Part shown: positions 23,141 through 32,431 of the stretch, in pieces | Numbering within the stretch: position 1 is the stretch's first letter | How the letters are laid out: each line of letters starts with the position of its first letter | NCBI GenBank assembly: GCA_018816245.1 | Contig: JAHIVW010000004.1 | Span: 24,778 to 88,777, forward strand | Direction of reading: 5' to 3' | Length of the DNA: 64,000 nt | DNA from: Nanobdellota archaeon | GTDB taxonomy: Archaea; Aenigmatarchaeota; Aenigmatarchaeia; QMZP01 | Program-made: the position numbers and the translations under genes | Notes under the pieces: model-generated | The model's database searches: none | What the model was told of the DNA's origin: nothing | Seen by the model: the letters and a program-made list of their open reading frames with translations, nothing else

Positions 23141-24067
23141 ATGCATCGGTCTCAAGACGCTCGGGTTTGTCCGGAATGTGGCAGTGATCGCGTTGTCTTT
23201 GACTCGAGTCGGAGCGAGTCACTCTGTGCACGGTGTGGTTCTGTCCTGAAAGAATCAATGATCGATACAACCCAGGAATGGCGTGCATTTGACGACGACC
23301 AGCGATCCAAGCGTGTCCGAACTGGAGCCGTTCTCACCCCCACCAAGCATGACCAAGGGATTACCACAGAGATCGGGAAAGGAAAGGGCGAGCTCTTCAA
23401 GGTCTCAAGTAAGAAGCGTGCCCAGTACTACCGGCTCACGAAGTGGCACAAGCGCCTGATCAAGAGTCGTGACCGCAACCTGTCGTTCGCACTCTCTGAG
23501 CTCCAGCGGCTCATTTCCTACCTGCATTTGTCGCGGGCCATTCACGAGAAGGTGGCTAGGCTCTATCAACAGGCCGTGAACAAGGGACTGGTTCGTGGCC
23601 GATCCACGGAATCCATTATCAATGCTCTTCTTTATACCACTTGCCGCGAGGAAGGTGCTCCCCGGACGCTTGACGAGATTTCCAAGGCATCCGGCATCAA
23701 CAAGAAGGACATTGGCAAGACCTACCGGTACATTGCCCGGAAGCTCAAGATTCGCATCCTCCCAGCAAAGGCACAGGATTATGTTCCTCGATTCGGTTCG
23801 CTCTTGAACCTCTCCGAGCGCGTCCAGGTGAAGGCAGTTGAAATCCTCGATGACGCTGCCAAGCACGACGTCACCAGCGGGAAAGGCCCGATCGGCGTCG
23901 CTGCCGCTGCTTTGTACATTGCAGCGGTGCTCGTCGGTGAAAAGCGAACACAACGGGAAGTGGCTGACATGATTGGTGTCACTGAAGTCACGATCCGAAA
24001 CCGCTACAAGGAAATGGTCGAGGCCCTCGGCATCAAGGACGAAGTCGAGGAAAAGGAAAAAGAGTAG
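23141..24067 (+). CDS. tfb: Transcription initiation factor TFB
   Basis: 308 residues. An N-terminal zinc ribbon has Cys10, 13, 29 and 32 (VCPECGSDRVVFDS ... SLCARCGS), followed by a B-finger/linker (EWRAFDDDQRSKRVRTGAVL). Two cyclin repeats follow (~115-205 and ~210-300), the second ending in the helix-turn-helix QREVADMIGVTEVTIRNRYK that reads the BRE. It recruits RNA polymerase with TBP (34315). The coexistence with the sigma-70-like gene at 56493 is notable. Confidence 0.96.
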   Translation: MHRSQDARVCPECGSDRVVFDSSRSESLCARCGSVLKESMIDTTQEWRAFDDDQRSKRVRTGAVLTPTKHDQGITTEIGKGKGELFKVSSKKRAQYYRLTKWHKRLIKSRDRNLSFALSELQRLISYLHLSRAIHEKVARLYQQAVNKGLVRGRSTESIINALLYTTCREEGAPRTLDEISKASGINKKDIGKTYRYIARKLKIRILPAKAQDYVPRFGSLLNLSERVQVKAVEILDDAAKHDVTSGKGPIGVAAAALYIAAVLVGEKRTQREVADMIGVTEVTIRNRYKEMVEALGIKDEVEEKEKE

Positions 24068-24098
24068 CTTATTTGCCCGGGCCCGATAAACAAGATGT

Positions 24099-24680
24099 AT
24101 GGGGCGTGCGATCTTCTTCCTGGCACTCATGTTCTCACTTTCGATCACGGTCACAACAGCAGCATCTCCGAACAACCTCCTCGAAATCACACTTACCCAA
24201 AACACAACCGCAGGAACCGTCACGCTGCCGAATGAAGGGACCAAGCTTCCGACGCAACACAGCAACAAAACCGGAATCGGAGACACTTATCTCGTCCACA
24301 CCGTTGGAAATTCGGTTGCTGCGCTCGTCTTCTCGCAGACGAATCCCCATTCCATTGTCTACAACCAGACGACCGGCCAGGTGACCCTGCAACTCCGGCA
24401 GAACCTCACTCCTTCCCAAGCATTTCTCGTCTTTACCAAAGGTGATGAAAGAACGGTTCTTGATCATCTCACGGACATTACCTCGAGTACCTTCTTGACG
24501 AAACCCATGCCGTCATTCGCCTTCGCGACCAACAAGTATGCGGTCCGCTTCATCATGAACATCTCTGGGGTCAATCTGACAACACCGCTGCTCTTGAAAA
24601 AAGGGATCCAGACCATCGAGATTGCAAACGATCAGGGTTCGGTGAACGGGACGGTCAATATCGCAATTACCCGCCCGTAG
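24099..24680 (+). CDS. Small secreted protein, stand-alone copy of the giant protein's C-terminal domain
   Basis: 193 residues. The signal peptide is MGRAIFFLALMFSLSITVTTAA. The mature part is Thr/Asn-rich with several N-glycosylation sequons. From ~60 to 175 it aligns with the C-terminal ~165 residues of the 24716 protein: ALVFSQTNPHSIVYNQTTG vs GLVFSERNPWVLVYLQGTE; QAFLVFTKGDE vs QYFLAFTKGSW; FLTKPMPSFAFATNKYAVRF vs FLTKISPSFSFTLGTKYVVR. No known family recognised. Probably an exported beta-sandwich that partners with the giant neighbour. Confidence 0.65.
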   Translation: MGRAIFFLALMFSLSITVTTAASPNNLLEITLTQNTTAGTVTLPNEGTKLPTQHSNKTGIGDTYLVHTVGNSVAALVFSQTNPHSIVYNQTTGQVTLQLRQNLTPSQAFLVFTKGDERTVLDHLTDITSSTFLTKPMPSFAFATNKYAVRFIMNISGVNLTTPLLLKKGIQTIEIANDQGSVNGTVNIAITRP

Positions 24681-24715
24681 AAACCCTCTTAATGGTAGCA
24701 GACGAATAAGAGGGT

Positions 24716-27700
24716 ATGGGGGTGCGCCGACTCGTCATTTTCGCTGTGCTACTGGTGAGTGTGATCTCGGTCGTGTTTTTTCTTAGTGGCCCTGCTCCAC
24801 CGAAGGAAGAAGGAGTCATTCTCATCACTGACGCAGGGACACTGTTCAAGAATCCTGACGGGACGTATACCGCACAGCTCCTTGCTTCCCCTCCCCGGCC
24901 GCACCTCGAAACCATGATTACCGAAGATGAGGAAAGCTACACAATCCGGATTGGGAAAACCTGTGCCACATTTCTGAGAAAAGGAACGCAAATCATTGCG
25001 CTCACGATCGGGGAGCAATACTTATCACTCGGCGGAGTCAACATCACTGAAATGCCAATCACCAAAGGAAACAAGGTTACTTATCCGAATCTCTTCCCGG
25101 GTGTGGATGCTGTCTACGAAACCTTTCCGAACAAAATCAAAGAGTCGCTCGTGATCAAAGAACCTCCTTCCGAACCACTTGATCTGTCGTTCCTTGTTGA
25201 GGTTCCGGAAGCAACTCCTTCCGAACAGGAACATGGCGACGTTGTGTTCCTTGGGAACGACGGTACTCCTGTCGTTACTCTTTTTGCACCTGTTCGCACT
25301 GACGCTGACGGGAATACAGTCTCCGGATCCCTCCGTGTGCTTCAAGAAGGTGGAGCATACCGAATCGTCATGGACGGGGTCACCGGTGGGCTCGGGACAG
25401 CGGCATATCCTGTTGTTATTGACCCAACCCTCGGCGGGCAGAGCAATGGGACTGACAGCAGTGGAACCATTCTTCTGCAAGATGGGTATGTCAGTCAGTC
25501 GACCTGGGTCCGGACAAACGCAACAACAGAGGTTCGTGTTGGGCACAGCACGCAGGCCGTGAATGCGTTCTTTGACTTCGATACTGACATGATTCCAAAC
25601 ACGGCATACATCCTCCAAGTGAACCTTTCTCTCTATATCTATGCCATTAACGGGGACGGGAACTACCTGACAGTGTTTCCCCTCCAGACATATAGCGCCT
25701 TATATGCGGACACTGCTACCGGGAATGAAGCATTATATACGGACGCCGAAAACGGGACTGTTTTCCTGAATCAATATACCGGCTACCCGAGCGCCGGGAA
25801 CTGGGATTACATTATTCTGAATAAAAACGCCTCAACCTATGTCCAGGACAACTTGTCCAGCAATTTCTTTTCCATTGGCATCACGGGAAACCAAAGCTCA
25901 GGGGTCAACCTTTGGCTCAATGCTTCGGAAAGTACGAACGTCCCGTCGGTGAATATCACCTATACGCTCCCGCCTGAGCTCACGATCAATGAACCGGCAA
26001 ACGCGACTGTATACAATCTTTCTGAATCCGTGTTGTTCAACTTGACTCCGACAGATGATAACACGTACCTGAACATCACGATATATGCGGATAATACGAC
26101 GCCAGGGGGCGAGGATTACATTGCCCGGTTTACAAATATCGTGAATAATACTAATATTCTCTTCAATTGGTCGACGCCGTTGACAGCGAATGACAGTAGC
26201 ACGATCTTTCTGTACCATTTTGACAATCGGACGGTGTACGGAGAGACGCATAATGAAGAGACCAAGAGCGGCTCTATCATCTACGATTTCACCAACCACG
26301 GCCTGAACGGGACCGGACAGATGCTCACGTTCAATGATAGTGGGGGGATGTTCGGTGGGGCATTCCTGTACAACGCCACAACCGGTGCATCAGCACCTCG
26401 CATTCAAATTGGCGGTGCAAGTGGTCCTGAAGCTCAACTCGATTTCGAACAAAATGAAAACTTTACTATCATGGTGTGGGTGAAGCTGTCTGGTTCCCAG
26501 GGGGTGGATGGTAACTTCTATGGGAGATTCAATGTTGGCGGAAGCCAGGGGTATGCCTTCGGATATGATGACGTGACCGGGAAGTTATTGTGTTCCACCG
26601 TACTTGTGACCAACTATACTGTCGTGGATGCTACAACCTCCATCAACGACAGTCAATGGCACCTTGTCGCCTGCACCCGGAACATCAGCGGCTCGGGGGC
26701 GATCATCCGCATCTATATTGACGGTATTCTTGATGGTGAGAACACGAGCGCGACCATGGCGAATGTGTCATCGGACGGGCAAGGTTATATCGGAACCTTG
26801 GGTGTCGGGGGCACCTTCCTCTATTCCGGGAATGGAAGCATTGACGAAGTCTCCCTCTGGAACAGGACGCTATCACAAAAAGAAATTCTCTTCCGCTATA
26901 GGCTCCAGCCAGACCTCTATCGGTGGGAGGCGAATGTCAGTGATAGTGGGGGAACAGTCTCATCAGGAGCCTATTGGTTTATTGTTGATCAAGCACCAAA
27001 TGTAACATTGGTTTTCCCGGAAAATACGTCCGTCCAAGGATCGAATACCTCGATCTATCTCAATTTCACAGTCTATGATGACGATGGTCAGAACCTTACG
27101 GTGGAGGTCTTCGGGACGAACGGGACGGTCCCCAGCAGAGAATATCTTCTTTACCGAGGAGTGAATGTCACACCAAATTCGAGCATCCTCGTGAACTATA
27201 GTGCCCCGGTAACTGTGGGCCATATCAATTGGACTGTCTTGCTGTTCCATCTTGACAATCAATCAGCATTTGGTGAACGTAGCTCGCTTGTTTATGATTT
27301 CAGTGGGAAAGGGCATAATGGAGCTACAAGCTTGTCAGTCAATGCGACAGGCGGGCGTTTCGGAGGGTCATTCGACTTCGTCTCGGTGAACAATACGATT
27401 AATGTGAGTGACGAAAATCTTCTAGACATCCCTAATGGTAAGAATTTCACGTATGCTGCTTGGATCCGAGCCAATACGATTGATGTTAATTCATATATAT
27501 TCTATAAGGTAAGAGTAGGGGAAGCGCCGGGTCTTGGCTATAGTTTATATCTCCAAAAGACGTCCTACACGCCTATTTGCACGATAACCACCGACAATGG
27601 CGTTTTGGGGACAACCTATAGTGCAACAGGAACGCAGGCATTGAATGACAGTGCTTGGCACTTTGTCGCGTGCGTTATTGATGGAACGAATGGAAACATC

Positions 27701-29128
27701 TCTGTTTATATAGATGGCCTTCTGAACGCCTACACACTGGGGGTGGCCGGAAGTGCCAATAATGGGGTGAAACTGTTTATTGGAGGAACGTACCCGGCGG
27801 TCGGGTTTGCCGGCTCTGCGACGTTCTTCAATGGATCGATTGATGAGATTTCAATCTGGAACAGAACGCTTTCAGAAGCAGAGCTCCGGCCGCTCTTCAG
27901 ACTCATTCCAACGACCTATTACGTCAATGTCACGGTTGCTGATGGGTTGCGATTCTTTAACACGACCTGGCAATTCAGGATCAATAGTATTCCGGAGATC
28001 CTGAACCTCTCGATTACGAGTGATACGATAAACAACGAATCTTCGGGGAACCTCACTGGAAATTTCACGTATGTTGACCAAGATGGGGATTCTCAGGTCT
28101 TGAACGAGACAAAATGGTTCCAGAACGATCAGACTGTTCCTAGCCTTGATAATCAAACCTATGTTCAGGCTACTAACTTGACGAAGAATGATTCCTGGAT
28201 CTTTTCAGTCCGTGTGTATGATGGCGGGAACTGGAGTGCCTGGACGAATTACACCATCAACATTACAAACGCTCCCCCAACAACGGGTCCAGCTATCGTG
28301 TTCAATTCGAACCTCCAGGTAACCAGTGTTGTCCTCCAAGGGGAACGGATCTTCATCAGATCAAATGTCACCGACATGGATGGTGTCGGAAATATATCAT
28401 CCGTGACTATCAGCATTTGGGATCAGGATGGGGATCCGCTTGTTTCGAATCAAGCCATGAACGTAAATAGCACACTGTCTTCCACGACTCGGACGTATCA
28501 ATATACCTATGATGTTTCTGGAACGGCCGTATCCGGTGTGTATCCAATAATGGTTGTTGCCTCTGATGGAGAAGCGGCAATTTTAAATACAGGATTCTTT
28601 GCAATCGCAACAGAGGGGATGAAATTGATTGTCACAATCACCCTCAATAATACGGACAATACTGTGTTGTTCCCCGGCTATCCACCAACAATTGCCAGTG
28701 GATTAACAAGTAAGAGTGATTTCACCCCAGATCATTTCTTTGTAGCAAGCAATGATTCCCGGACTGTGACAGGCCTTGTCTTCTCGGAGCGCAATCCGTG
28801 GGTCTTGGTCTATCTCCAGGGAACAGAAAATCACTCCCTAGTGTTATCTGCTGCGTTGAGAAATTCTCAGTATTTTCTTGCCTTCACGAAAGGGTCGTGG
28901 ATCAACATCGAGAAACGAATGCCGTTGATTGAAACTGGGGATTTCCTGACGAAGATCTCGCCCTCGTTTTCCTTTACCCTTGGGACAAAGTATGTTGTCA
29001 GGATGATCCTGAAGTATCTTGACATCAATCTCGTGAACTCCCTTGCCGCGAAACGAGGTCAGCATAACATCATTATCGAGAGCCTGCGAAACGACACGGC
29101 GAAGGCACTCAAGGTGACCCGGGGATAG
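24716..29128 (+). CDS. Giant surface protein with two LamG-like domains
   Basis: 1470 residues. A signal/anchor helix (MGVRRLVIFAVLLVSVISVV) is followed by an N-terminal region (~50-240) ending in AAYPVVIDPTLGG. A beta domain with VRVGHSTQAVNAFFDF comes next. Two LamG/concanavalin-like modules lie at roughly 530-720 and 840-1060, each ending in the typical GSIDE(V/I)S(L/I)WNRTLS. PKD/Ig-like spacers separate them, and the last ~165 residues equal the 24099 protein. There are dozens of N-glycosylation sequons. LamG domains bind glycans or proteins, so a role in adhesion or host contact is likely (inference). Confidence 0.8.
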   Translation: MGVRRLVIFAVLLVSVISVVFFLSGPAPPKEEGVILITDAGTLFKNPDGTYTAQLLASPPRPHLETMITEDEESYTIRIGKTCATFLRKGTQIIALTIGEQYLSLGGVNITEMPITKGNKVTYPNLFPGVDAVYETFPNKIKESLVIKEPPSEPLDLSFLVEVPEATPSEQEHGDVVFLGNDGTPVVTLFAPVRTDADGNTVSGSLRVLQEGGAYRIVMDGVTGGLGTAAYPVVIDPTLGGQSNGTDSSGTILLQDGYVSQSTWVRTNATTEVRVGHSTQAVNAFFDFDTDMIPNTAYILQVNLSLYIYAINGDGNYLTVFPLQTYSALYADTATGNEALYTDAENGTVFLNQYTGYPSAGNWDYIILNKNASTYVQDNLSSNFFSIGITGNQSSGVNLWLNASESTNVPSVNITYTLPPELTINEPANATVYNLSESVLFNLTPTDDNTYLNITIYADNTTPGGEDYIARFTNIVNNTNILFNWSTPLTANDSSTIFLYHFDNRTVYGETHNEETKSGSIIYDFTNHGLNGTGQMLTFNDSGGMFGGAFLYNATTGASAPRIQIGGASGPEAQLDFEQNENFTIMVWVKLSGSQGVDGNFYGRFNVGGSQGYAFGYDDVTGKLLCSTVLVTNYTVVDATTSINDSQWHLVACTRNISGSGAIIRIYIDGILDGENTSATMANVSSDGQGYIGTLGVGGTFLYSGNGSIDEVSLWNRTLSQKEILFRYRLQPDLYRWEANVSDSGGTVSSGAYWFIVDQAPNVTLVFPENTSVQGSNTSIYLNFTVYDDDGQNLTVEVFGTNGTVPSREYLLYRGVNVTPNSSILVNYSAPVTVGHINWTVLLFHLDNQSAFGERSSLVYDFSGKGHNGATSLSVNATGGRFGGSFDFVSVNNTINVSDENLLDIPNGKNFTYAAWIRANTIDVNSYIFYKVRVGEAPGLGYSLYLQKTSYTPICTITTDNGVLGTTYSATGTQALNDSAWHFVACVIDGTNGNISVYIDGLLNAYTLGVAGSANNGVKLFIGGTYPAVGFAGSATFFNGSIDEISIWNRTLSEAELRPLFRLIPTTYYVNVTVADGLRFFNTTWQFRINSIPEILNLSITSDTINNESSGNLTGNFTYVDQDGDSQVLNETKWFQNDQTVPSLDNQTYVQATNLTKNDSWIFSVRVYDGGNWSAWTNYTINITNAPPTTGPAIVFNSNLQVTSVVLQGERIFIRSNVTDMDGVGNISSVTISIWDQDGDPLVSNQAMNVNSTLSSTTRTYQYTYDVSGTAVSGVYPIMVVASDGEAAILNTGFFAIATEGMKLIVTITLNNTDNTVLFPGYPPTIASGLTSKSDFTPDHFFVASNDSRTVTGLVFSERNPWVLVYLQGTENHSLVLSAALRNSQYFLAFTKGSWINIEKRMPLIETGDFLTKISPSFSFTLGTKYVVRMILKYLDINLVNSLAAKRGQHNIIIESLRNDTAKALKVTRG

Positions 29129-29159
29129 GTTTTAAAGTTCAGTGGTTCAGTGATGGAAC

Positions 29160-29579
29160 ATGAAACGTGTCCTTGCAGCAGGAACATTTAATCTCCTTCA
29201 CCCGGGTCATGTGCAGTTCCTTGAAACAGCTAAAGGACTCGGAGATGAGCTTGTTGTGATTGTTGCAACCGATGCAACAGCAATAAAGGGAAAGGGGTAT
29301 GTCCTCCTCCCTGCTGCATCTCGTGTTGCCCTCGTGCGGGCGCTACGATGTGTTGATCGTGCACGAATAGGGAATGAAGGCGATGTGCTTGCGATTCTTG
29401 AGGAAGAACGTCCTGCTGTTGTCGCCCTTGGATTTGATCAACCCTTCACAGAAGACGTGATTACGCGGCGCGCTACGGCAATCGGATTTCCCTGTAAGGT
29501 TGTCCGGCTCCCGAAATTCGGAAACTGGAGTACGCGCTCAATGATGAATAACAAGAGAAAAAGAAAGAAAGGAAAATGA
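29160..29579 (+). CDS. ribL: Archaeal FAD synthase RibL (cytidylyltransferase family)
   Basis: 139 residues. Adenylates FMN to FAD. The nucleotidyltransferase signature is at the N terminus: AAGTFNLLHPGHVQFLETAK with HPGH; a later VVALGFDQPF strand is typical. The end is very basic (MMNNKRKRKKGK). A TTTTAAAG box at about 29131-29138 gives a leaderless start at 29160. The related glycerol-3-phosphate cytidylyltransferase is an alternative; RibL is the more likely archaeal member. Confidence 0.8.
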   Translation: MKRVLAAGTFNLLHPGHVQFLETAKGLGDELVVIVATDATAIKGKGYVLLPAASRVALVRALRCVDRARIGNEGDVLAILEEERPAVVALGFDQPFTEDVITRRATAIGFPCKVVRLPKFGNWSTRSMMNNKRKRKKGK

Positions 29580-29581
29580 GG

Positions 29582-29665
29582 TTACTCTTCCTCATCTTCG
29601 TCACCATCAAGGAACTCGTCTTCGTCACTCGTCTCTTCATCTTCGTCGCCGAATAGGGTTCTCAT
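29582..29665 (-). CDS. 27-residue highly acidic microprotein
   Basis: ATG at 29665 on the minus strand, preceded by a strong ribosome-binding site GGAGGTG with 5-base spacing. The product MRTLFGDEDEETSDEDEFLD ends GDEDEEE: 17 Asp/Glu, no Lys. Stop at 29582-29584. It sits between ribL (convergent) and the 29731 membrane gene (upstream, same strand). The extreme composition and good ribosome-binding site argue for translation. Function unknown; acidic peptides can mimic nucleic acid or act as chaperone tails. Confidence 0.5.
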   Translation of the reverse strand: MRTLFGDEDEETSDEDEFLDGDEDEEE

Positions 29666-29730
29666 GGTCACACCTCCATTTCCAGTGTAACAACGATGCG
29701 CTTCTATTGCACAACAACTATATAAACATT

Positions 29731-30741
29731 TCAGGAACCGCTGAAGCACTCACAGAAGGTTCCGTCAAGCGCGCTACACAGAAGGGTGCCCCCGTTTTCC
29801 TGAATAACCCCGATACCGAACGTTTTTTCATCATACTTGATCGCCTTGAGCAGGATGACGGTGTTCCCGGTTGCAGTTTCTATGGCCTGGCGGTCGTTCT
29901 CGTTGTCCCAGTCCGGCAACGCTGTCAGATCAATCACGCCCATCATTGTTGAACCACTGAACAGGATGGGGATTGAAACACACCCCTCGGGGAGATTCGA
30001 AGAGTCAAATGGGAGATCTGTCAACCCGAGATCTGCGAGCGTCTCTCCGGTTTGGCTTGGGAAGCCCTGGAAGTTCGCGATCGACAGTACAAGAAACACG
30101 AGCAAGACGATAAAGCCAGCAAGGTGAATGGGTTTGGTGAGGAAGTTCGCAAATTTGTTTTGGAACCGGTTGATCGCCGTTACCTGGCCACCCATCGCAT
30201 CAACAACAGCAAACCTTGTTTCCTGGCCAGCTTCCATGAGAACTTCATAGATGTCGTCAATTCGTTCCGCGTGCCGTGCCTTGAATGATGGGAGCACCTG
30301 TTCTGCAACATGTTTTGCCTGCGCTGCGTCAATTGGTTTGAGAATCTTTCGGAGTTCGAGGGCATGACGCAGCTGAGCAACTTCTTGTTCAAGGCGCGAA
30401 AGCCGGTCAAATCCAGGGAGATTGTGAGTGATCATGACGAGTGAGATCGTGAGGATGGCAACCGCAAGCAGACTGTACAGGATACTGCTGACCATGGAGG
30501 CGATGAACGACGGAAGGAACGAGAAGAGGGTGACACCAAAGATGGTAGTGAGCGCCGCACCACCCATCATCGCCAGCACACCGAAGACGAAGACGAAGAC
30601 AAGCCGAACAAGACCGCGCAAAGCTTTGATACCGCTCGTCACCAGACCACCGTAGAAGAAGATCAGGATAAGTGTAATTGCAAAGTCAACTGCTTGCAAA
30701 ATGTCGGGAAGTGCTCCGAGTAATCCGAAGGGATCGGCCAT
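29731..30741 (-). CDS. Multi-pass membrane protein with exported Cys-containing domain
   Basis: 336 residues. About four helices lie in the first 120 residues (FAITLILIFFYGGLVTSGIK; LVRLVFVFVFGVLAMMGGAA; ILYSLLAVAILTISLVMI). A soluble helical segment follows (LSRLEQEVAQLRHALELRKI, ~125-200), another helix (~213-232, LAGFIVLLVFLVLSIANF), then a C-terminal domain with four Cys ending TLLCSALDGTFCECFSGS. The soluble part may form a coiled coil. No family recognised. Divergent from thrC. Confidence 0.55.
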   Translation of the reverse strand: MADPFGLLGALPDILQAVDFAITLILIFFYGGLVTSGIKALRGLVRLVFVFVFGVLAMMGGAALTTIFGVTLFSFLPSFIASMVSSILYSLLAVAILTISLVMITHNLPGFDRLSRLEQEVAQLRHALELRKILKPIDAAQAKHVAEQVLPSFKARHAERIDDIYEVLMEAGQETRFAVVDAMGGQVTAINRFQNKFANFLTKPIHLAGFIVLLVFLVLSIANFQGFPSQTGETLADLGLTDLPFDSSNLPEGCVSIPILFSGSTMMGVIDLTALPDWDNENDRQAIETATGNTVILLKAIKYDEKTFGIGVIQENGGTLLCSALDGTFCECFSGS

Positions 30742-30777
30742 ACAAGTGCTTATTTGGTTCGCTACCCATTAAAGAGC

Positions 30778-31908
30778 ATGCGGTTTGTGTGTGTGGCATG
30801 CAATCGAACGTTCTCCGGGAGAACACTTCCCTATCGGTGTTCCTGTGGTGGGCCGCTTGACTGTGAGAACACTGTGAAGCAGGTACGACTTTCAGGAGCA
30901 TTTCGGCACGCCCGGTATATGCCATTGTTGCCTGTTCGGAAGCTTGTGACCTTGGGTGAAGGGGGAACGCCGCTGCTCCGCTTGGAGCGGCTTGAGAAGG
31001 CGTTTCAGTTGCCGTTCAAGTTGTACGCGAAAAACGAGGCCGTGAATCCAACAGGATCGTTCAAGGATCGCGGGAGTTCTGTTGAAGTTGCGGCAGCAGT
31101 TACCCATCATGCAAAGCGTGCGGCTGTTGCCTCGACTGGGAACATGGGAGCATCACTCGCGGCATATTCCGGAAAGGCGGGAATCCCGTTGACCGTGTAC
31201 ACCCCAAAGGACGCAGCACCAACGAAACTGGAGCAGATCCTTGCCTATGGTGCACATGTTGTTCGTGTCCGACAGGTGTACAGTGAGGTGATTGCTGGAG
31301 TTGAAGCGTTGTGCAAAGAGAAGAAGGTATACTTGTTGGGTGATTACGTCTTCCGGCGGGAAGGAACCAAGACCGTTGGTTGTGAAATCGCTGAGCAACT
31401 CGGCCGGGCACCGGATACGGTTGTTGTGCCGATTGGTAATGGACTGCTCTTTTCTGGTGTGTGGAAGGCGTTCACGGAATTCAAGAAGCTCAAATGGATT
31501 CGAAATCTCCCGCGCATGGTTGGCGTCCAGGCAACTGGCTGCAAACCTGTAGTGAATGCGTTGCGATCAGGCCGATGGAACCGTGTGGAACGGCCGAAGA
31601 CCGTTGCCATGGCGATTGAATGTGACCTTCCCATGGACGGGTTGTTGGTCTTGCAGGCAATCCGGGCATCACGGGGAACGGCCTTGTCTGTTGGTGACCG
31701 GGAGATTCTCCGGGCAGTTGATCTGCTTGCACAGCATGAGGGATTGTTTGCTGAGCCAGCAGGAGCTGCTGCGCTCGCGGGGATCTTGAAGGATCCGTCA
31801 CAGTACCGGCGGGGAAGCACGGTCGTGTGCGTGGTGAGTGGCCATGGATTGAAAGCGCCGCATCATGATCCTCATCATCGGATGACGGAACGGGCAACAG
31901 TGCTATGA
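30778..31908 (+). CDS. thrC: Threonine synthase
   Basis: 376 residues from the ATG at 30778. Converts O-phosphohomoserine to threonine with PLP. The N-terminal zinc-ribbon-like segment (CVACNRTFSGRTLPYRCSCG) is common in archaeal ThrC. The PLP Lys is Lys96 in NPTGSFKDRG, with STGNMGASLAAYSGKAGI as the phosphate loop. The C-terminal SGHGLKAPH is typical. The only amino-acid biosynthesis gene of its pathway in the window. Confidence 0.93.
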   Translation: MRFVCVACNRTFSGRTLPYRCSCGGPLDCENTVKQVRLSGAFRHARYMPLLPVRKLVTLGEGGTPLLRLERLEKAFQLPFKLYAKNEAVNPTGSFKDRGSSVEVAAAVTHHAKRAAVASTGNMGASLAAYSGKAGIPLTVYTPKDAAPTKLEQILAYGAHVVRVRQVYSEVIAGVEALCKEKKVYLLGDYVFRREGTKTVGCEIAEQLGRAPDTVVVPIGNGLLFSGVWKAFTEFKKLKWIRNLPRMVGVQATGCKPVVNALRSGRWNRVERPKTVAMAIECDLPMDGLLVLQAIRASRGTALSVGDREILRAVDLLAQHEGLFAEPAGAAALAGILKDPSQYRRGSTVVCVVSGHGLKAPHHDPHHRMTERATVL

Positions 31909-31919
31909 TTTCCTGAAGA

Positions 31920-31932
31920 ATAACAATGTTAT
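31920..31932. promoter_or_regulatory. Palindrome ATAACA-A-TGTTAT upstream of rps15
   Basis: 13-bp perfect palindrome with the same core as 17562-17576. It lies 16 bases upstream of the rps15 TATA box (CGTTTAAATAGC, about 31948-31959) and 12 bases after the thrC stop. Confidence 0.4.
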
Positions 31933-31981
31933 ATCAGAATCTGTCAACGTTTAAATAGCCTCTCCTTTCATAGATGTGCCT

Positions 31982-32431
31982 ATGGCACGGATGTACGCCC
32001 GGAAGCGAGGGAAAGCAAAGAGCCGCAAACCCATGAAGAAGGTCGCTCCATGGGTCTCCTACAACCCTGCGGAGATCGAGGAGATCGTGGTCAAGCTCGC
32101 GAATCAGGGCAAGCAACCTGCCAAGATCGGCTTGCTCCTTCGGGACCAGTACGGCATCCCCACCACGCGGATCAATAAAACAAAACTCACAACGATCCTC
32201 AAGAAACACAAGCTCCAGCAGGAGGTCCCGGACGATTTGTTCAACCTTATGAAGAAAGCCGTGCTCCTCCACAGCCACATGGCGAAGAACAAGCGCGACT
32301 ACACCAGCTACCGTGGCTTGGAGCTGACTGAATCCAAGATTCGCCGGTTGGGGAAGTATTACATCAAGCAGAAGGTCCTTCCGACAACCTGGAAGTACTC
32401 TATTGACCGCGCGCGGCTGCTTGTGAAGTAG
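31982..32431 (+). CDS. rps15: 30S ribosomal protein S15 (archaeal S13e/uS15)
   Basis: 149 residues from the ATG at 31982; a GTG 6 bases upstream is less likely. N-terminal archaeal extension (MARMYARKRGKAKSRKPMKK, then PWVSYNPAEIEEIVVKLANQ). The core S15 helices include LHSHMAKNKRDYTSYRGL and ESKIRRLGKYYIK. Length normal. TATA box about 23-34 bases before the start. Confidence 0.96.
   Translation: MARMYARKRGKAKSRKPMKKVAPWVSYNPAEIEEIVVKLANQGKQPAKIGLLLRDQYGIPTTRINKTKLTTILKKHKLQQEVPDDLFNLMKKAVLLHSHMAKNKRDYTSYRGLELTESKIRRLGKYYIKQKVLPTTWKYSIDRARLLVK

Noticed and set aside
23405..24286. 293-codon open frame on the minus strand
   Set aside because: Antisense to TFB, Leu/Val-rich without a recognisable fold; TFB on the plus strand is certain.
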